Positions 10,174-19,266 of a stretch of DNA of 52,114 nucleotides are shown here, piece by piece. The number at the start of each line of letters is the position of its first letter. The first letter of the stretch is position 1. The stretch spans positions 1 through 52,114 of the forward strand of contig NZ_LSGW01000051.1 in assembly GCF_001643305.1 (NCBI RefSeq). Reading direction: 5' to 3'. A model generated the notes under the pieces. That model worked only from the letters and a program-made list of their open reading frames with translations, did not search any database and was not told where the DNA came from. Origin of the DNA: Aeromonas salmonicida subsp. salmonicida. Its GTDB lineage: Bacteria; Pseudomonadota; Gammaproteobacteria; Enterobacterales; Aeromonadaceae. The position numbers were made by a program, and so were the translations under genes.

Positions 10174-12314
10174 TGTTTGCAATGGAAAAGGGGCAGGACC
10201 ACCCGCTGGGGGGCCTGCTCGATGAGACGGGTTGTCACTTCTGCGTCTGGGCCCCCCAATCGGACATGGTAGAGCTCTGCCTGTTCGACGAGCAGGAGCA
10301 GGAGCTGGTCCGGCTGGCATTGCCCGGCCGGCGCGGCCAATATCGCTTCGGCTATGTGCGCGGCGTCAAGGCCGGTCAGCGTTACGGTTATCGGGTACAT
10401 GGTGCGCCCCAGGAGGGGATGCTGTTCGATCCGCAAAAGCTGCTGATCGACCCCTATGCCAGGGCGCTCAGCCGGGCGACTCATTGGGATGACAAACTGT
10501 ATGAGGGCGACAGCGCCGCCATGGTGGCCAAGTCAGTGGTGGTGGATGACGCCTTCGACTGGCAGGGGGTCGGCAAGCCGGGCATAGAGCCTGCGCGTAC
10601 CGTCATCTACGAAACCCACGTCAAGGGGTTCACCCGCCAGCATCAGGGGGTGCCGAGCGAACTGCGCGGCACCTACCTTGGCATCTGCCATCCGGTGATC
10701 ATCGAGCACTTGAAGTCCCTCGGCGTTACCTCTGTCCAGCTGATGCCGGTGGCGGCCTTCATGTCCGAGCCCAGGCTCGAGCAGCTGGGGCTCACCAACT
10801 ACTGGGGCTACAACCCCATCGCTTTCTTTGCCCCCGAGCCGCGCTACAGCGCGGGGGAGGCGGTGACCGAGTTCAAGACCATGGTGCGCGAGCTGCACAG
10901 GGCCGGGCTCGAAGTGATACTGGACGTGGTCTACAACCACACCGCCGAATCCGGTTTCGATGGCCCCACGTTGTCATTCAAGGGCTTTGACAATGCGGGC
11001 TACTATGCCTTCGAGGCGGGGGCTCACGGCCCCGACTACAGTCGCCATGCCAACGTCACCGGCTGCGGCAACAGCGTCAATCTGGATCACCCCAACAGCC
11101 TGCGGCTGGTGCTGGATGCCCTGCGTTACTGGGTCACGGAGATGCAGGTGGATGGTTTTCGCTTCGACCTTGCCGTCACCCTGGCGCGGGAGGCGGGGGA
11201 GTTCGATCCCATGGGGGCCTTCTTCAAGGCCATGATGGCGGATCCCGTGCTGGCGCGAGTGAAACTCATTGCCGAGTCCTGGGACATTGGGCCGTTCGGC
11301 TATCGCCTCGGTCAGTTCCCGAGCCAGTGGCTGGAGATCAACGACCGTTACCGCGACACGGTGCGCGCCTTCTGGCGCGGCGATGCCGGCAAGATGGGGG
11401 ATTTTGCCACCCGGCTGGTGGGCTCGCGGGATCTCTTCCCGAAGAACTGGCGCGCTCCCCATACCAGCGTCAACTACCTCTGCTATCACGACGGTTTCAC
11501 CCTGGAGGATCTGGTCTCCTACAACCAGCGCCACAACCAGGCCAATGGCGAGGATAACCGGGACGGTCATGGCAACAACCTCTCCAACAACCATGGGGTA
11601 GAGGGGCCGACCCTGGATCCCCGTGTCAACAACCTGCGTCAGCAGCAGAAGCGCAACCTGATCGCCACCCTGCTGCTCTCCCAGGGCACGCCGCACTTCC
11701 TGGCCGGGGACGAGATGGGCCGCAGCCAGCTGGGCAACAACAACGCCTATTGCCAGGACAACCAGATCAGCTGGGTCAACTGGCAGTGGCGGCCGGAGGA
11801 TGAGCGCCTGCTCGCCTTCACCCAGCAGATGATGGCCCTGCGGGCGGAGTCCTCCGTCTTTGCCAACCTGCAACTGAGCGATGACAGCTGGAACGGGGCT
11901 CCCACCAGCTGCCATCAGGTCAACTGGTATCACCCGGATGGCCATCAGCTGACGGATCAGGATTGGCACGCCCCCATGGGACAGGCGTTTGCCATGGACA
12001 TCGGCATGCAGCAGTGCGAAGGGGAGCGCTGGTATGTGCTGTTCAACGCCAGCGACTACGATATCCAGTTCCGTCTGCCGCCACCGGGGGAGGGGCTGGA
12101 GTGGATCCAGACCATAGACACGGCCACCAATGACGGCCTGCCCTTCCTGCCCGATGACATCAAGCGGCAGGTGGCGGTTGGCCGAGCCCACTCCCTCAAG
12201 TTGCTGGAGCGGGTTTCATTGCCGGCGGTTGCCTTGGCCAAAGAGGAGGTCGCCATTACACCGGATGTTGCCACCGTGTTGCCAACGGGATCACAGTTCC
12301 CGCTGGCGGGGTAG
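10173..12314 (+). CDS. glgX: Glycogen debranching enzyme
   Basis: This isoamylase-type GH13 enzyme hydrolyses alpha-1,6 branches of phosphorylase-trimmed glycogen. The protein starts MFAMEKGQD and has 713 residues, longer than E. coli GlgX (about 657). It has an N-terminal CBM48 (HFCVWAPQS), ETHVKGFTRQH, DVVYNHTAE, DGFRFDLAVTLARE (Asp nucleophile), LIAESWDIG (Glu) and NYLCYHDGFTLEDLVSYN. The ATG at 10173 overlaps the glgB TGA by one base and has AGGAG five bases upstream. The TTG one codon earlier is not needed. glgC, glgA and glgP are absent from this window, so the biosynthetic genes must be elsewhere. Confidence 0.94.
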   Translation: MFAMEKGQDHPLGGLLDETGCHFCVWAPQSDMVELCLFDEQEQELVRLALPGRRGQYRFGYVRGVKAGQRYGYRVHGAPQEGMLFDPQKLLIDPYARALSRATHWDDKLYEGDSAAMVAKSVVVDDAFDWQGVGKPGIEPARTVIYETHVKGFTRQHQGVPSELRGTYLGICHPVIIEHLKSLGVTSVQLMPVAAFMSEPRLEQLGLTNYWGYNPIAFFAPEPRYSAGEAVTEFKTMVRELHRAGLEVILDVVYNHTAESGFDGPTLSFKGFDNAGYYAFEAGAHGPDYSRHANVTGCGNSVNLDHPNSLRLVLDALRYWVTEMQVDGFRFDLAVTLAREAGEFDPMGAFFKAMMADPVLARVKLIAESWDIGPFGYRLGQFPSQWLEINDRYRDTVRAFWRGDAGKMGDFATRLVGSRDLFPKNWRAPHTSVNYLCYHDGFTLEDLVSYNQRHNQANGEDNRDGHGNNLSNNHGVEGPTLDPRVNNLRQQQKRNLIATLLLSQGTPHFLAGDEMGRSQLGNNNAYCQDNQISWVNWQWRPEDERLLAFTQQMMALRAESSVFANLQLSDDSWNGAPTSCHQVNWYHPDGHQLTDQDWHAPMGQAFAMDIGMQQCEGERWYVLFNASDYDIQFRLPPPGEGLEWIQTIDTATNDGLPFLPDDIKRQVAVGRAHSLKLLERVSLPAVALAKEEVAITPDVATVLPTGSQFPLAG

Positions 12315-12370
12315 AGCAAAGCGGCCTGACTGGGTATGCTGGGCGCCGTGATTAATGGCAAGGAGTCGGT

Positions 12371-12757
12371 ATGAGCAACAACAATCCCGAGCAGTGGCGC
12401 AACAAGCTGAGTTCGGAACAGTTTCGCGTCTGCTGGGAGAAAGGCACCGAGCAGCCCTACAGCGGTGCCTTGCTCCACAACCGCAAGAGTGGTGACTATC
12501 TCTGCGTCTGTTGCAAGAGCATGCTGTTTCACTCGGATGCCAAGTTTGACTCCGGCTGCGGCTGGCCCTCGTTCGATCGAGCCATCGAAGGCACAGTGAC
12601 CTACACAGAAGACAGCAGCCACGGCATGAAGCGGGTGGAGATCACCTGCAGCCAGTGCGGCTCCCATCTGGGTCACGTCTTCCCCGACGGACCGACCGAG
12701 ACAGGCCAGCGTTACTGCGTCAACAGCCTGAGTCTGGATTTCGACCCGGACGCCTGA
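12371..12757 (+). CDS. msrB: Peptide-methionine (R)-S-oxide reductase
   Basis: MsrB reduces the R epimer of methionine sulfoxide in proteins. The 128-residue protein carries the catalytic RYCVNS motif near the C-terminus (Cys near residue 117). It has the two structural zinc pairs, CVCC near residue 48 and [12 protein letters not shown] near residue 95, and the fold motif [14 protein letters not shown] stands six bases before the ATG. It follows glgX by 56 bp and ends at a strong terminator, so it may be read through from the glycogen genes, though the functions are unrelated. Confidence 0.95.
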   Translation: MSNNNPEQWRNKLSSEQFRVCWEKGTEQPYSGALLHNRKSGDYLCVCCKSMLFHSDAKFDSGCGWPSFDRAIEGTVTYTEDSSHGMKRVEITCSQCGSHLGHVFPDGPTETGQRYCVNSLSLDFDPDA

Positions 12758-12777
12758 CGGGCTCGTCCACTGATATG

Positions 12778-12815
12778 AAAAACGGCGCCTCTGGTAACAG
12801 AGGCGCCGTTTTTTT
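12778..12815 (+). terminator. msrB terminator
   Basis: A 16-pair hairpin, AAAAACGGCGCCTCTG, GTAA loop and its complement, ending in a run of seven T. It lies after msrB and ahead of the convergent receptor gene. Confidence 0.92.
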
Positions 12816-12922
12816 GTCCTTACCACCGCCGCATTGCCGGAGGCCTGTCTGGGCCAGACCTGGGGTTATCCGGCATTCGGTAGCGGGCACCACGAGCCCA
12901 CAGGTTGGCTCACGTTATGCCA

Positions 12923-14173
12923 TCAGGCAAGTTTGAAGGCCTGAATATGGGTATCCAGCGTCTGGCTGTGATGTTCCACCAGCTCGGAGGCTTCCTGCAG
13001 CTCCCGCAGTACCACCACTGAACCCTCCACGACTTGTTTTACCTGCTCCAGATTGCCGCTCATCTCCTCGGCCACCGAGCTCTGTTGCTCGGAGGCGGCC
13101 GCGATCTGGCGATTCATGTCCGCCACACCCTGTACCCGCTGCACTATGGTGGCGAGCTGATCGCCGGCCTGGGTCACCTGCTCCACCCCCTTGTCGGCCT
13201 GTTGCACGCTCTGGGCCATCAACTCGGCAGCCTGATGGGCATTGCCCTGCAACTGCTCGATCATCTTCTGGATCTCGACGGTGGCCGCCTGGGCCCGGTT
13301 GGCCAGCTCGCGCACCTCGGAGGCGACCACGGCAAAGCCGCGACCCGCTTCGCCGGCACGGGCGGCCTCGATGGCGGCGTTGAGGGCCAACAGGTTGGTC
13401 TGCTCCGAAATGCTGCGAATGGTATCCACCACTGAGCCTATCTGCTCGACCCCCTGCTCCACCTGATTGACCACGTTGGAGGAGCGCTGGATGTTGCCGG
13501 AGAGGGTATCTATGGTGTTGACGGTCGCAGCCACGCAGCGGCTGCCCTCTTCGGCCAGCAGGCTGGTTTCGGCGGTGGCATGGGAAGCTTGTTCCGCATG
13601 AGCGGCCACCTCGCGGATGGCACCCACCATCTGGCTCATGGCGCTGGCCAGTTGTTCTATCTGGGTGAACTCTTCGTTGATGGCCTCGTTGGCCTCTTCC
13701 ATGCAAAGGGTGACCTGGGAGGCGATGTCATTGAGCTCCTTGCAGGCGACGCGCTGGGTGCCGAACACTTCCTTGAGGTTCTCCTGTGAGTGGGCCACGG
13801 CCTTGGCGATGTCGCCGAACTCATCACGAGACTTGAGCAGCACTTTGTGGCTCAGATCCTTGCGGGCGAAACGCTCAAGCAGGCCCACCAGATAGTGCAC
13901 CTGCTTGACCATGAGGCGGGAGCCGGTCAGCAACAACACGACGAAGACGATGCCCATCACGGCGGTTTCCATCACGCCGCTCCAGAGCAGGCGATCGGCA
14001 ATGGCGTTTGCCTTGTCCGCGTCTATGCCCTCACTCAGCAGTGTGGTTTCCAGATTGCTGGCATCGAACCAGAGCTTGGCCAGCAGCAGCACAGTACTGA
14101 ACACCATGAGCAGTACCACTTTGGGTACCAGCCGGATATTGCTCATTCGCCTCTCCAGCGGGTTTAACTGCAT
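12923..14173 (-). CDS. Methyl-accepting chemotaxis protein with a minimal periplasmic loop
   Basis: This 416-residue chemoreceptor has two membrane helices (about 16-36 and 66-86) with only about 30 residues between them, so it has no room for an ordinary ligand-binding domain. A HAMP-like linker and a complete signalling domain follow, with [19 protein letters not shown] and [19 protein letters not shown]. It may sense through the membrane, the linker or a partner protein. The start at 14173 (MQLNPLERR) is preceded by AAAAGGAG. An ORF extension to 14251 would run over the promoter. A flagellar sigma-28-like promoter is at 14217-14243. The C-terminus (HIQAFKLA) lacks a CheR/CheB tether. Confidence 0.9.
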   Translation of the reverse strand: MQLNPLERRMSNIRLVPKVVLLMVFSTVLLLAKLWFDASNLETTLLSEGIDADKANAIADRLLWSGVMETAVMGIVFVVLLLTGSRLMVKQVHYLVGLLERFARKDLSHKVLLKSRDEFGDIAKAVAHSQENLKEVFGTQRVACKELNDIASQVTLCMEEANEAINEEFTQIEQLASAMSQMVGAIREVAAHAEQASHATAETSLLAEEGSRCVAATVNTIDTLSGNIQRSSNVVNQVEQGVEQIGSVVDTIRSISEQTNLLALNAAIEAARAGEAGRGFAVVASEVRELANRAQAATVEIQKMIEQLQGNAHQAAELMAQSVQQADKGVEQVTQAGDQLATIVQRVQGVADMNRQIAAASEQQSSVAEEMSGNLEQVKQVVEGSVVVLRELQEASELVEHHSQTLDTHIQAFKLA

Positions 14174-14216
14174 AATTTTTCTCCTTTTAATGACCGGTTT
14201 TCCTTTGCCCTCAGGA

Positions 14217-14243
14217 CTATCGGCATTATCTTCCTTTTTATTA
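14217..14243 (-). promoter_or_regulatory. Candidate sigma-28 (FliA) promoter of the chemoreceptor gene
   Basis: On the minus strand TAAT (14243-14240), 15 bp and GCCGATAG (14224-14217) match the FliA pattern TAAA-N15-GCCGATAA at 3/4 and 7/8 positions. It sits about 45 bp upstream of the receptor start, and FliA control is usual for chemotaxis genes. Confidence 0.55.
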
Positions 14244-14273
14244 ATTCGCACCGTGCCTAAAGTAGGAAAATGT

Positions 14274-15026
14274 ATGCGACATCACTCTTCTGGCCTGAGA
14301 TCCATGGATCTGCTCATGGCCCTGCTCTCCATCGTCTCAGTGGTACTGGTGGGATTCCGCTGGCTGGGGGCTCGCTACTTCACTCCCGAGACGCTCTCCC
14401 TCTTTTATGATCTGGACAGTTTGATCTGCTACGTCTTCCTCGCCCATTTCACCTATGGCTGGTTCCGTGCAAGTGACAAGCGAGCCTTCTTCAAGGCGAA
14501 CTGGTTCTATCTGCCGGGCAGTCTGCCCATGGTGGAGCAGTTGCGCTGGGCCAGGCTGATCCAGCTCTACCGGGTGATCCAGCTGCTGCGCAGCAACCCG
14601 GACCTGCTCGCTATAGTGCGCAGGGGGCGAAACGAGAGCCGTCTGGCCGGGATACTGCTGATCTTTTTCCTGCAAATCGGGGTGGGCACGGCACTCATCT
14701 ACTGGATCGAGGGAGACAGACCCGGCAGCCAGATCCACAACGCCTATGACGCCTTTTGGTGGACCCTGGTGACGCTTTCTACCATCGGTTACGGTGACAT
14801 AGTGCCGCAAACCGAGGAGGGGCGTTTCGTCGCCAGCCTGATGATCATCTTCGGGGTCGGTCTGTTCAGCGCCCTGAGCGGCTTCATGGCCAGCCTGTTC
14901 CTGCAACACGGGCGGGGTGACAACGAACTGGAAAAGTGGCGCCATCAACAGAGTGCGCAGCAGGATCTGCTGCTTCAGGAGCTGCGTGCCCTGCGCGAAG
15001 AGGTGAAGGCACTGAAACAGAAATAG
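14274..15026 (+). CDS. Potassium channel-family protein
   Basis: The 250-residue membrane protein contains the potassium selectivity filter TIGYGD at about residues 160-165 inside a pore loop ([11 protein letters not shown]). The pore is flanked by helices S5 (about 124-145) and S6 (about 176-199). Ahead of the pore are two to three hydrophobic segments and an arginine-bearing stretch [18 protein letters not shown] (about 90-107) that looks like a short S4 voltage-sensor helix. The C-terminus (about 207-250) is a charged coiled coil, probably for tetramer assembly, with no RCK domain. The ATG at 14274 follows AGGAAAA. It is divergent from the chemoreceptor gene, with 100 bp between the two starts. 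The physiological role is not known from sequence. Confidence 0.88.
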   Translation: MRHHSSGLRSMDLLMALLSIVSVVLVGFRWLGARYFTPETLSLFYDLDSLICYVFLAHFTYGWFRASDKRAFFKANWFYLPGSLPMVEQLRWARLIQLYRVIQLLRSNPDLLAIVRRGRNESRLAGILLIFFLQIGVGTALIYWIEGDRPGSQIHNAYDAFWWTLVTLSTIGYGDIVPQTEEGRFVASLMIIFGVGLFSALSGFMASLFLQHGRGDNELEKWRHQQSAQQDLLLQELRALREEVKALKQK

Positions 15027-15108
15027 CCTGCGACGTCCGGAATGGTCGCGTGAGTGAGGGGCAAGTTGCGAGTCAGCTCTCAGCTCGGGGGGAAGCGCTT
15101 TTCTTTGC

Positions 15109-15138
15109 TTGTCCTTTGACCCGCTGGCGGCTTAACAT
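15109..15138 (+). promoter_or_regulatory. Candidate promoter of the SH3-domain gene
   Basis: TTGTCC (15109-15114) and TAACAT (15133-15138) with an 18-bp spacer lie 40 bp before the ATG at 15179. The match is moderate. Confidence 0.35.
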
Positions 15139-15178
15139 TCGGCCTGTCACCTAACCAAAAGAAGAGAACCGATCGACC

Positions 15179-15784
15179 ATGCGCGCCCTTCTCGGGATCC
15201 TTATCTGCTTGTGTGCCCAACAGGCACTGGCCGACACCCGTTATGTCTCAGACAACATCTTTACCTTCATCCACAATGGTCCGGGTACCCAGTTCCGGAT
15301 CCTCGGCAGCGTCAAGGCGGGTGAACCGCTGGAAGTAAAGGCGGTGAACAACGAAGCCGGTTTCACCCAGGTGGTGGACGGTCGTGGCCGTGAAGGCTGG
15401 ATCAAGAACGCCGAGCTGCAGGGCGAGATCAGCCTGCGCGAGCGTCTGCCCCAGGTCCAGCAAGAGCTGGAAGATCTCAAGGCTCGCCTGCAGAACCTCA
15501 ACGGTGACAATGAAAAACGCTTCACCGAGAAGGATGGCAAGATCGCCGAGCAGAGCAAGGAGATCGACAGCCTGAAGGCCCAGCTTGCCAGCCAGAGCGA
15601 GGAGATGGGTAACCTCAAGGAGCAGAACGAGGCCCTGACCCGCAGCTATGACAACAAGGAGCACGACATGCAGATGGACTGGTTCATCCGCGGTGGTGCC
15701 ATGGTGGGTGGCGGCATCCTGCTTGGCATACTGTTGCCCATGCTGCCCCGCCGCCGCAGTCGCGGTGAACGCTGGATGAACTGA
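15179..15784 (+). CDS. SH3 domain-containing coiled-coil membrane protein (YgiM/TIGR04211 type)
   Basis: This 201-residue protein begins with a signal peptide (cleavage expected after QQALA, about residue 18) and a bacterial SH3 domain (RYVSDN to GWIKNAEL, about 20-80) of a kind that often binds peptidoglycan. A long coiled coil follows (about 88-160), then one C-terminal membrane helix (about 170-190) and an arginine-rich tail, RRRSRGERWMN. The layout puts the SH3 and coiled coil outside the inner membrane with the basic tail in the cytosol. It matches E. coli YgiM in length and order. The function is not established beyond an envelope role. It is monocistronic, with a terminator directly after it. 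Confidence 0.85.
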   Translation: MRALLGILICLCAQQALADTRYVSDNIFTFIHNGPGTQFRILGSVKAGEPLEVKAVNNEAGFTQVVDGRGREGWIKNAELQGEISLRERLPQVQQELEDLKARLQNLNGDNEKRFTEKDGKIAEQSKEIDSLKAQLASQSEEMGNLKEQNEALTRSYDNKEHDMQMDWFIRGGAMVGGGILLGILLPMLPRRRSRGERWMN

Positions 15785-15806
15785 CGGTTCCTGTCGGTCG
15801 GATGAA

Positions 15807-15836
15807 GAGGGGTCGCAATAGCGGCCCCTCTTTTTT
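15807..15836 (+). terminator. Terminator of the SH3-domain gene
   Basis: GAGGGGTCGC, AATA loop and GCGGCCCCTC (one T-G wobble) followed by six T. Confidence 0.88.
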
Positions 15837-15849
15837 GCCTCGCATAAAA

Positions 15850-15859
15850 TTGTATACAA
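15850..15859. promoter_or_regulatory. Palindrome TTGTATACAA upstream of putA (site 1)
   Basis: A perfect ten-base palindrome of the kind bound by GntR-family regulators, 203 bp before the putA start. A second near-identical copy is at 15977-15986. The cognate regulator is not in the window, so its identity is open. Confidence 0.5.
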
Positions 15860-15976
15860 AATAAGGCGATAAACTTGTCTGTCTCGCCGTCTCCTGGTCT
15901 GAATACAGGCTAAATTTGCCAGTCAGCTATTTTTGTTAATAGCAGGCAACAATTTCATTTCATCTATGGGTGGATA

Positions 15977-15986
15977 TTGTATACAT
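15977..15986. promoter_or_regulatory. Near-palindrome TTGTATACAT upstream of putA (site 2)
   Basis: Nine of ten bases match site 1. The two centres are 127 bp apart, close to twelve helical turns, which would place both on one face of the DNA. The site is 76 bp upstream of the putA ATG. Confidence 0.5.
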
Positions 15987-16052
15987 TATCGGCGTTTCGG
16001 CAGCACGACCGCCTTCGTCGATATAGCCTGCGGGCGTACAGGAAGACCCCCT

Positions 16053-19000
16053 ATGTTCAAAGCTACTCAAGTGCTTGCTGCTGACTACATTCCCTCCGAT
16101 CTGGCCGCTTTGCGCGAAGCCATCACCCAGAATTACGTTGTGGATGAAAACGCCTATCTGGCGGAGCTTTCCGCCATGTTGCCGGGGGATGGGGCCTCGC
16201 TGGAGCAGGTGACCCAGCGCGCCCGCGCCCTGGTCACCAAGGTACGCAAGGAGAGTGGTTCGGGAGATGGCATCGATGCCTTCTTGCAGGAGTACAGCCT
16301 GGATACCCAGGAGGGGATCATACTGATGTGCCTGGCAGAGGCTCTGCTGCGCATCCCCGATGCAGAGACCGCCGACGCCCTCATCAAGGACAAGCTCTCC
16401 GGCGCCAACTGGTCCTCCCATTTTCGCAAGAGCGACTCCACCCTGGTCAATGCCTCCACCTGGGGCCTGATGCTGACCGGCAAGATCATCAAGCTGGACA
16501 AGAAGCTGGACGGCAATCCGGCCAACATGCTGGGACGCATGGTCAACAAGCTCGGCGAGCCTGTGGTGCGCTCCGCCATGTATGCCGCCATGAAGATAAT
16601 GGGCAAGCAGTTCGTGCTGGGGCGCGACATGAAAGAGGCCCTCAAGGCGAGCCGCAAGTCCCGCGAGAAGGGTTACACCCATACCTATGACATGTTGGGG
16701 GAGTCAGCCCTGACCCTGGCCGATGCGGACAAGTATTTCGGCGACTACCAGCGCGCCATCGAGGCGGTCGGCAATGAGCGTATCAGCGACGGCGGCCCGG
16801 CGCCCTCCATTTCCATCAAGCTGTCGGCGCTCCATCCGCGCTATGACGTGGCGAACCGTGAGCGGGTGCTCGGCGAAATGAGCGAGCGGCTGGTGGGTCT
16901 GGTGCGCCTGGCCCGCGACAAGGATGTGGCCATCAGCATCGATGCCGAGGAGATGGACCGCCTCGAGCTGTCACTGGATCTCTTCGAGCAGCTCTACCGC
17001 TCTGACGCCAATCGTGGCTGGGGCAAGCTCGGCATGGTAGTGCAGGCTTATTCCAAGCGCGCTCTGCCGGTGCTCTGCTGGCTGACGGCGCTGGCCCGGG
17101 AGCAGGGGGACCTGATCCCGGTGCGGCTGGTGAAGGGCGCCTACTGGGACAGCGAGCTGAAATATGCCCAGCAGGCTGGCCTGCCCGGCTACCCGCTCTT
17201 TACCCGCAAGGCGGGTACCGACATATCCTATCTGGCCTGCGCCCGCTATCTGCTGAGCGAGCCGACCCGTGGTTTCATCTCTCCCCAGTTTGCGACCCAC
17301 AACGCCAATACCGTGGTCTGCATTCTGGAAATGGCCGGTGATCGCCAGTTTGAGTTCCAGCGCCTGCACGGCATGGGGGAGGAGTTGCACAATGCAGTGC
17401 TGAACGACCATCCCGGCCTGCACTGCCGCATCTATGCCCCGGTCGGTGCCCACAAGGATCTGCTGCCCTATCTGGTACGTCGCCTGCTGGAAAACGGGGC
17501 CAACACCTCCTTCGTTCACAAGCTGGTGGACCCGAACACCCCGGTGGATTCACTGGCCGAACACCCGCTGCGCACCCTCAAGCGCTACACCAGTCTGGCC
17601 AACGATCGCATTCCACAGCCGGTGAATCTGTTCAGCGACCGCAAGAACTCCAGCGGCGTCAACATGAATATCGTCTCCATCCAGCGTCCCTTCTTCGCCC
17701 GTTTGAAAGAGCTGGAGAGCAAGCAGTGGCTGGCGGGCCCCATCGTTGATGGCGAAACCCTCAAGCGCAGCGAAGCTCGCACAGTGCTGAGTCCGCAGGA
17801 TGTGAGCCAGCTGGTGGGCAAGATCCACTGGGCCGATGCACAGGCGGTAGAGCAGGCGCTGGCCTCGGCTCATGCCGCCTTCCCGCGCTGGCGCGAGACG
17901 CCGGTAAGCGTGCGTGCCGCTGCGCTGGAAAAGCTGGCAGATCTGCTGGAAGCCAACCGCGAGCAGTTCATCTCGCTCTGTACTCGCGAGGCGGGCAAGC
18001 TATTGCAGGATGGGATCGACGAGGTGCGCGAGGCGGTGGACTTCTGCCGTTACTACGCGCTGCAGGCCCGTGGTTTGATGGGACAGGCGACCCTGCTGCC
18101 CGGCTACACCGGCGAGCAGAACGAGCTGTTCCTGCAGGGCCGGGGCGTATTCGTCTGCATCAGCCCGTGGAACTTCCCGCTGGCCATTTTCCTCGGGCAA
18201 GTCGCGGCGGCGCTGGCCACCGGCAATACCGTCATCGCCAAACCGGCGGAGCAGACCGGCCTCATCGCCCATCTGGCGGTGACCCTGGCTCATCAGGCCG
18301 GCATCCCGGGTGATGTGCTGCAACTGCTGCCGGGCGATGGCGCCACAGTGGGGGCCAAGCTGACGGCGGATGCCCGCATTGGCGGCGTCTGTTTCACCGG
18401 CTCAACCGAGACCGCCAAGCTCATCAACCTGACACTGGCCCAGCGTGATGGCGCCATACTGCCGCTCATCGCCGAGACAGGCGGCCAGAACGCCATGATA
18501 GTCGACTCCACCGCTCTGCCGGAGCAGGTGGTGCGCGACGTGGTGAGCGCCGCCTTCCAGAGTGCCGGTCAGCGTTGCTCAGCCTTGCGGGTACTCTACC
18601 TGCAGGAGGAGATAGCGCCGCGGGTGCTGGAGATCCTGACCGGCGCCCTGCAGGAGCTGAAAGTGGGCAATCCGGCCGAGCACAACACGGACGTGGGGCC
18701 CGTCATCGACGCCGAGGCCAAGGCCGGGCTGGATGCGCACCTGGCGCACATGATCCCGCGCTCACGTCTGATCGCTCAAGCCCCCATGCCATCCGCGACG
18801 CTGGCGGGTCACTTCGTGCAGCCGACGGCGCTGGAGATTGGCTCCATCCGTGAGCTGGTGAAGGAGCAGTTCGGTCCCATCCTCCATGTGGTGCGCTACG
18901 CTGCCCGTGAGCTGGACAAGGTGATTGCGGATATCAACGGCACCGGCTACGGTCTGACGCTGGGGATCCACAGCCGCAACGAATCCCACGCCGAGGAGCT

Positions 19001-19217
19001 GGCCAGCCGCATCAACGTGGGCAACGTCTACATCAACCGCAACCAGATCGGCGCCATGGTCGGGGTGCAGCCTTTTGGTGGTCAGGGCCTCTCCGGCACA
19101 GGCCCCAAGGCGGGCGGTCCCCACTACCTCGGCCGCTTCGTCACCGAGAAGACCCGCACCATCAACACCACTGCGGTGGGCGGCAATGCCTCCCTGCTGG
19201 CGATGGGCGATGCCTGA
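16053..19217 (+). CDS. putA: Bifunctional proline dehydrogenase / delta-1-pyrroline-5-carboxylate dehydrogenase
   Basis: PutA oxidises proline to glutamate in two steps, using FAD in the proline dehydrogenase barrel and NAD in the aldehyde dehydrogenase half. In the first half I see DAEEMDRLELSL, RLVKGAYWDSE and TRGFISPQFATHNANT. In the second half are ISPWNFPLAIF, GFTGST-like VCFTGSTETAKL, the general base Glu in AETGGQNAMIVD and the catalytic Cys in SAGQRCSALRVL. The 1054 residues from the ATG at 16053 (GGAAG seven bases upstream) make a short form. Unlike the roughly 1320-residue E. coli protein, it has no N-terminal ribbon-helix-helix DNA-binding domain and no long C-terminal domain. It therefore should not repress its own gene. 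putP is not adjacent. Confidence 0.95.
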   Translation: MFKATQVLAADYIPSDLAALREAITQNYVVDENAYLAELSAMLPGDGASLEQVTQRARALVTKVRKESGSGDGIDAFLQEYSLDTQEGIILMCLAEALLRIPDAETADALIKDKLSGANWSSHFRKSDSTLVNASTWGLMLTGKIIKLDKKLDGNPANMLGRMVNKLGEPVVRSAMYAAMKIMGKQFVLGRDMKEALKASRKSREKGYTHTYDMLGESALTLADADKYFGDYQRAIEAVGNERISDGGPAPSISIKLSALHPRYDVANRERVLGEMSERLVGLVRLARDKDVAISIDAEEMDRLELSLDLFEQLYRSDANRGWGKLGMVVQAYSKRALPVLCWLTALAREQGDLIPVRLVKGAYWDSELKYAQQAGLPGYPLFTRKAGTDISYLACARYLLSEPTRGFISPQFATHNANTVVCILEMAGDRQFEFQRLHGMGEELHNAVLNDHPGLHCRIYAPVGAHKDLLPYLVRRLLENGANTSFVHKLVDPNTPVDSLAEHPLRTLKRYTSLANDRIPQPVNLFSDRKNSSGVNMNIVSIQRPFFARLKELESKQWLAGPIVDGETLKRSEARTVLSPQDVSQLVGKIHWADAQAVEQALASAHAAFPRWRETPVSVRAAALEKLADLLEANREQFISLCTREAGKLLQDGIDEVREAVDFCRYYALQARGLMGQATLLPGYTGEQNELFLQGRGVFVCISPWNFPLAIFLGQVAAALATGNTVIAKPAEQTGLIAHLAVTLAHQAGIPGDVLQLLPGDGATVGAKLTADARIGGVCFTGSTETAKLINLTLAQRDGAILPLIAETGGQNAMIVDSTALPEQVVRDVVSAAFQSAGQRCSALRVLYLQEEIAPRVLEILTGALQELKVGNPAEHNTDVGPVIDAEAKAGLDAHLAHMIPRSRLIAQAPMPSATLAGHFVQPTALEIGSIRELVKEQFGPILHVVRYAARELDKVIADINGTGYGLTLGIHSRNESHAEELASRINVGNVYINRNQIGAMVGVQPFGGQGLSGTGPKAGGPHYLGRFVTEKTRTINTTAVGGNASLLAMGDA

Positions 19218-19241
19218 TTGACGTTTTGAGGTCTTTGCATC

Positions 19242-19266
19242 AAGGCTGCCTGCGGGCAGCCTTTTT
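19242..19266 (+). terminator. putA terminator
   Basis: AAGGCTGCC, TGCG loop, GGCAGCCTT and a short T run, 25 bp after the putA stop. Confidence 0.85.

Noticed and set aside
8638..10320. A 560-codon open frame on the minus strand opposite glgB
   Set aside because: It mirrors the GC3-rich glgB gene, has no ribosome site and encodes a low-complexity Val/Gly/His-rich product with no family features.
13905..14273. Upstream extension of the potassium channel frame
   Set aside because: It is antisense to the chemoreceptor gene and its promoter. The channel's own ATG at 14274 has a ribosome site.
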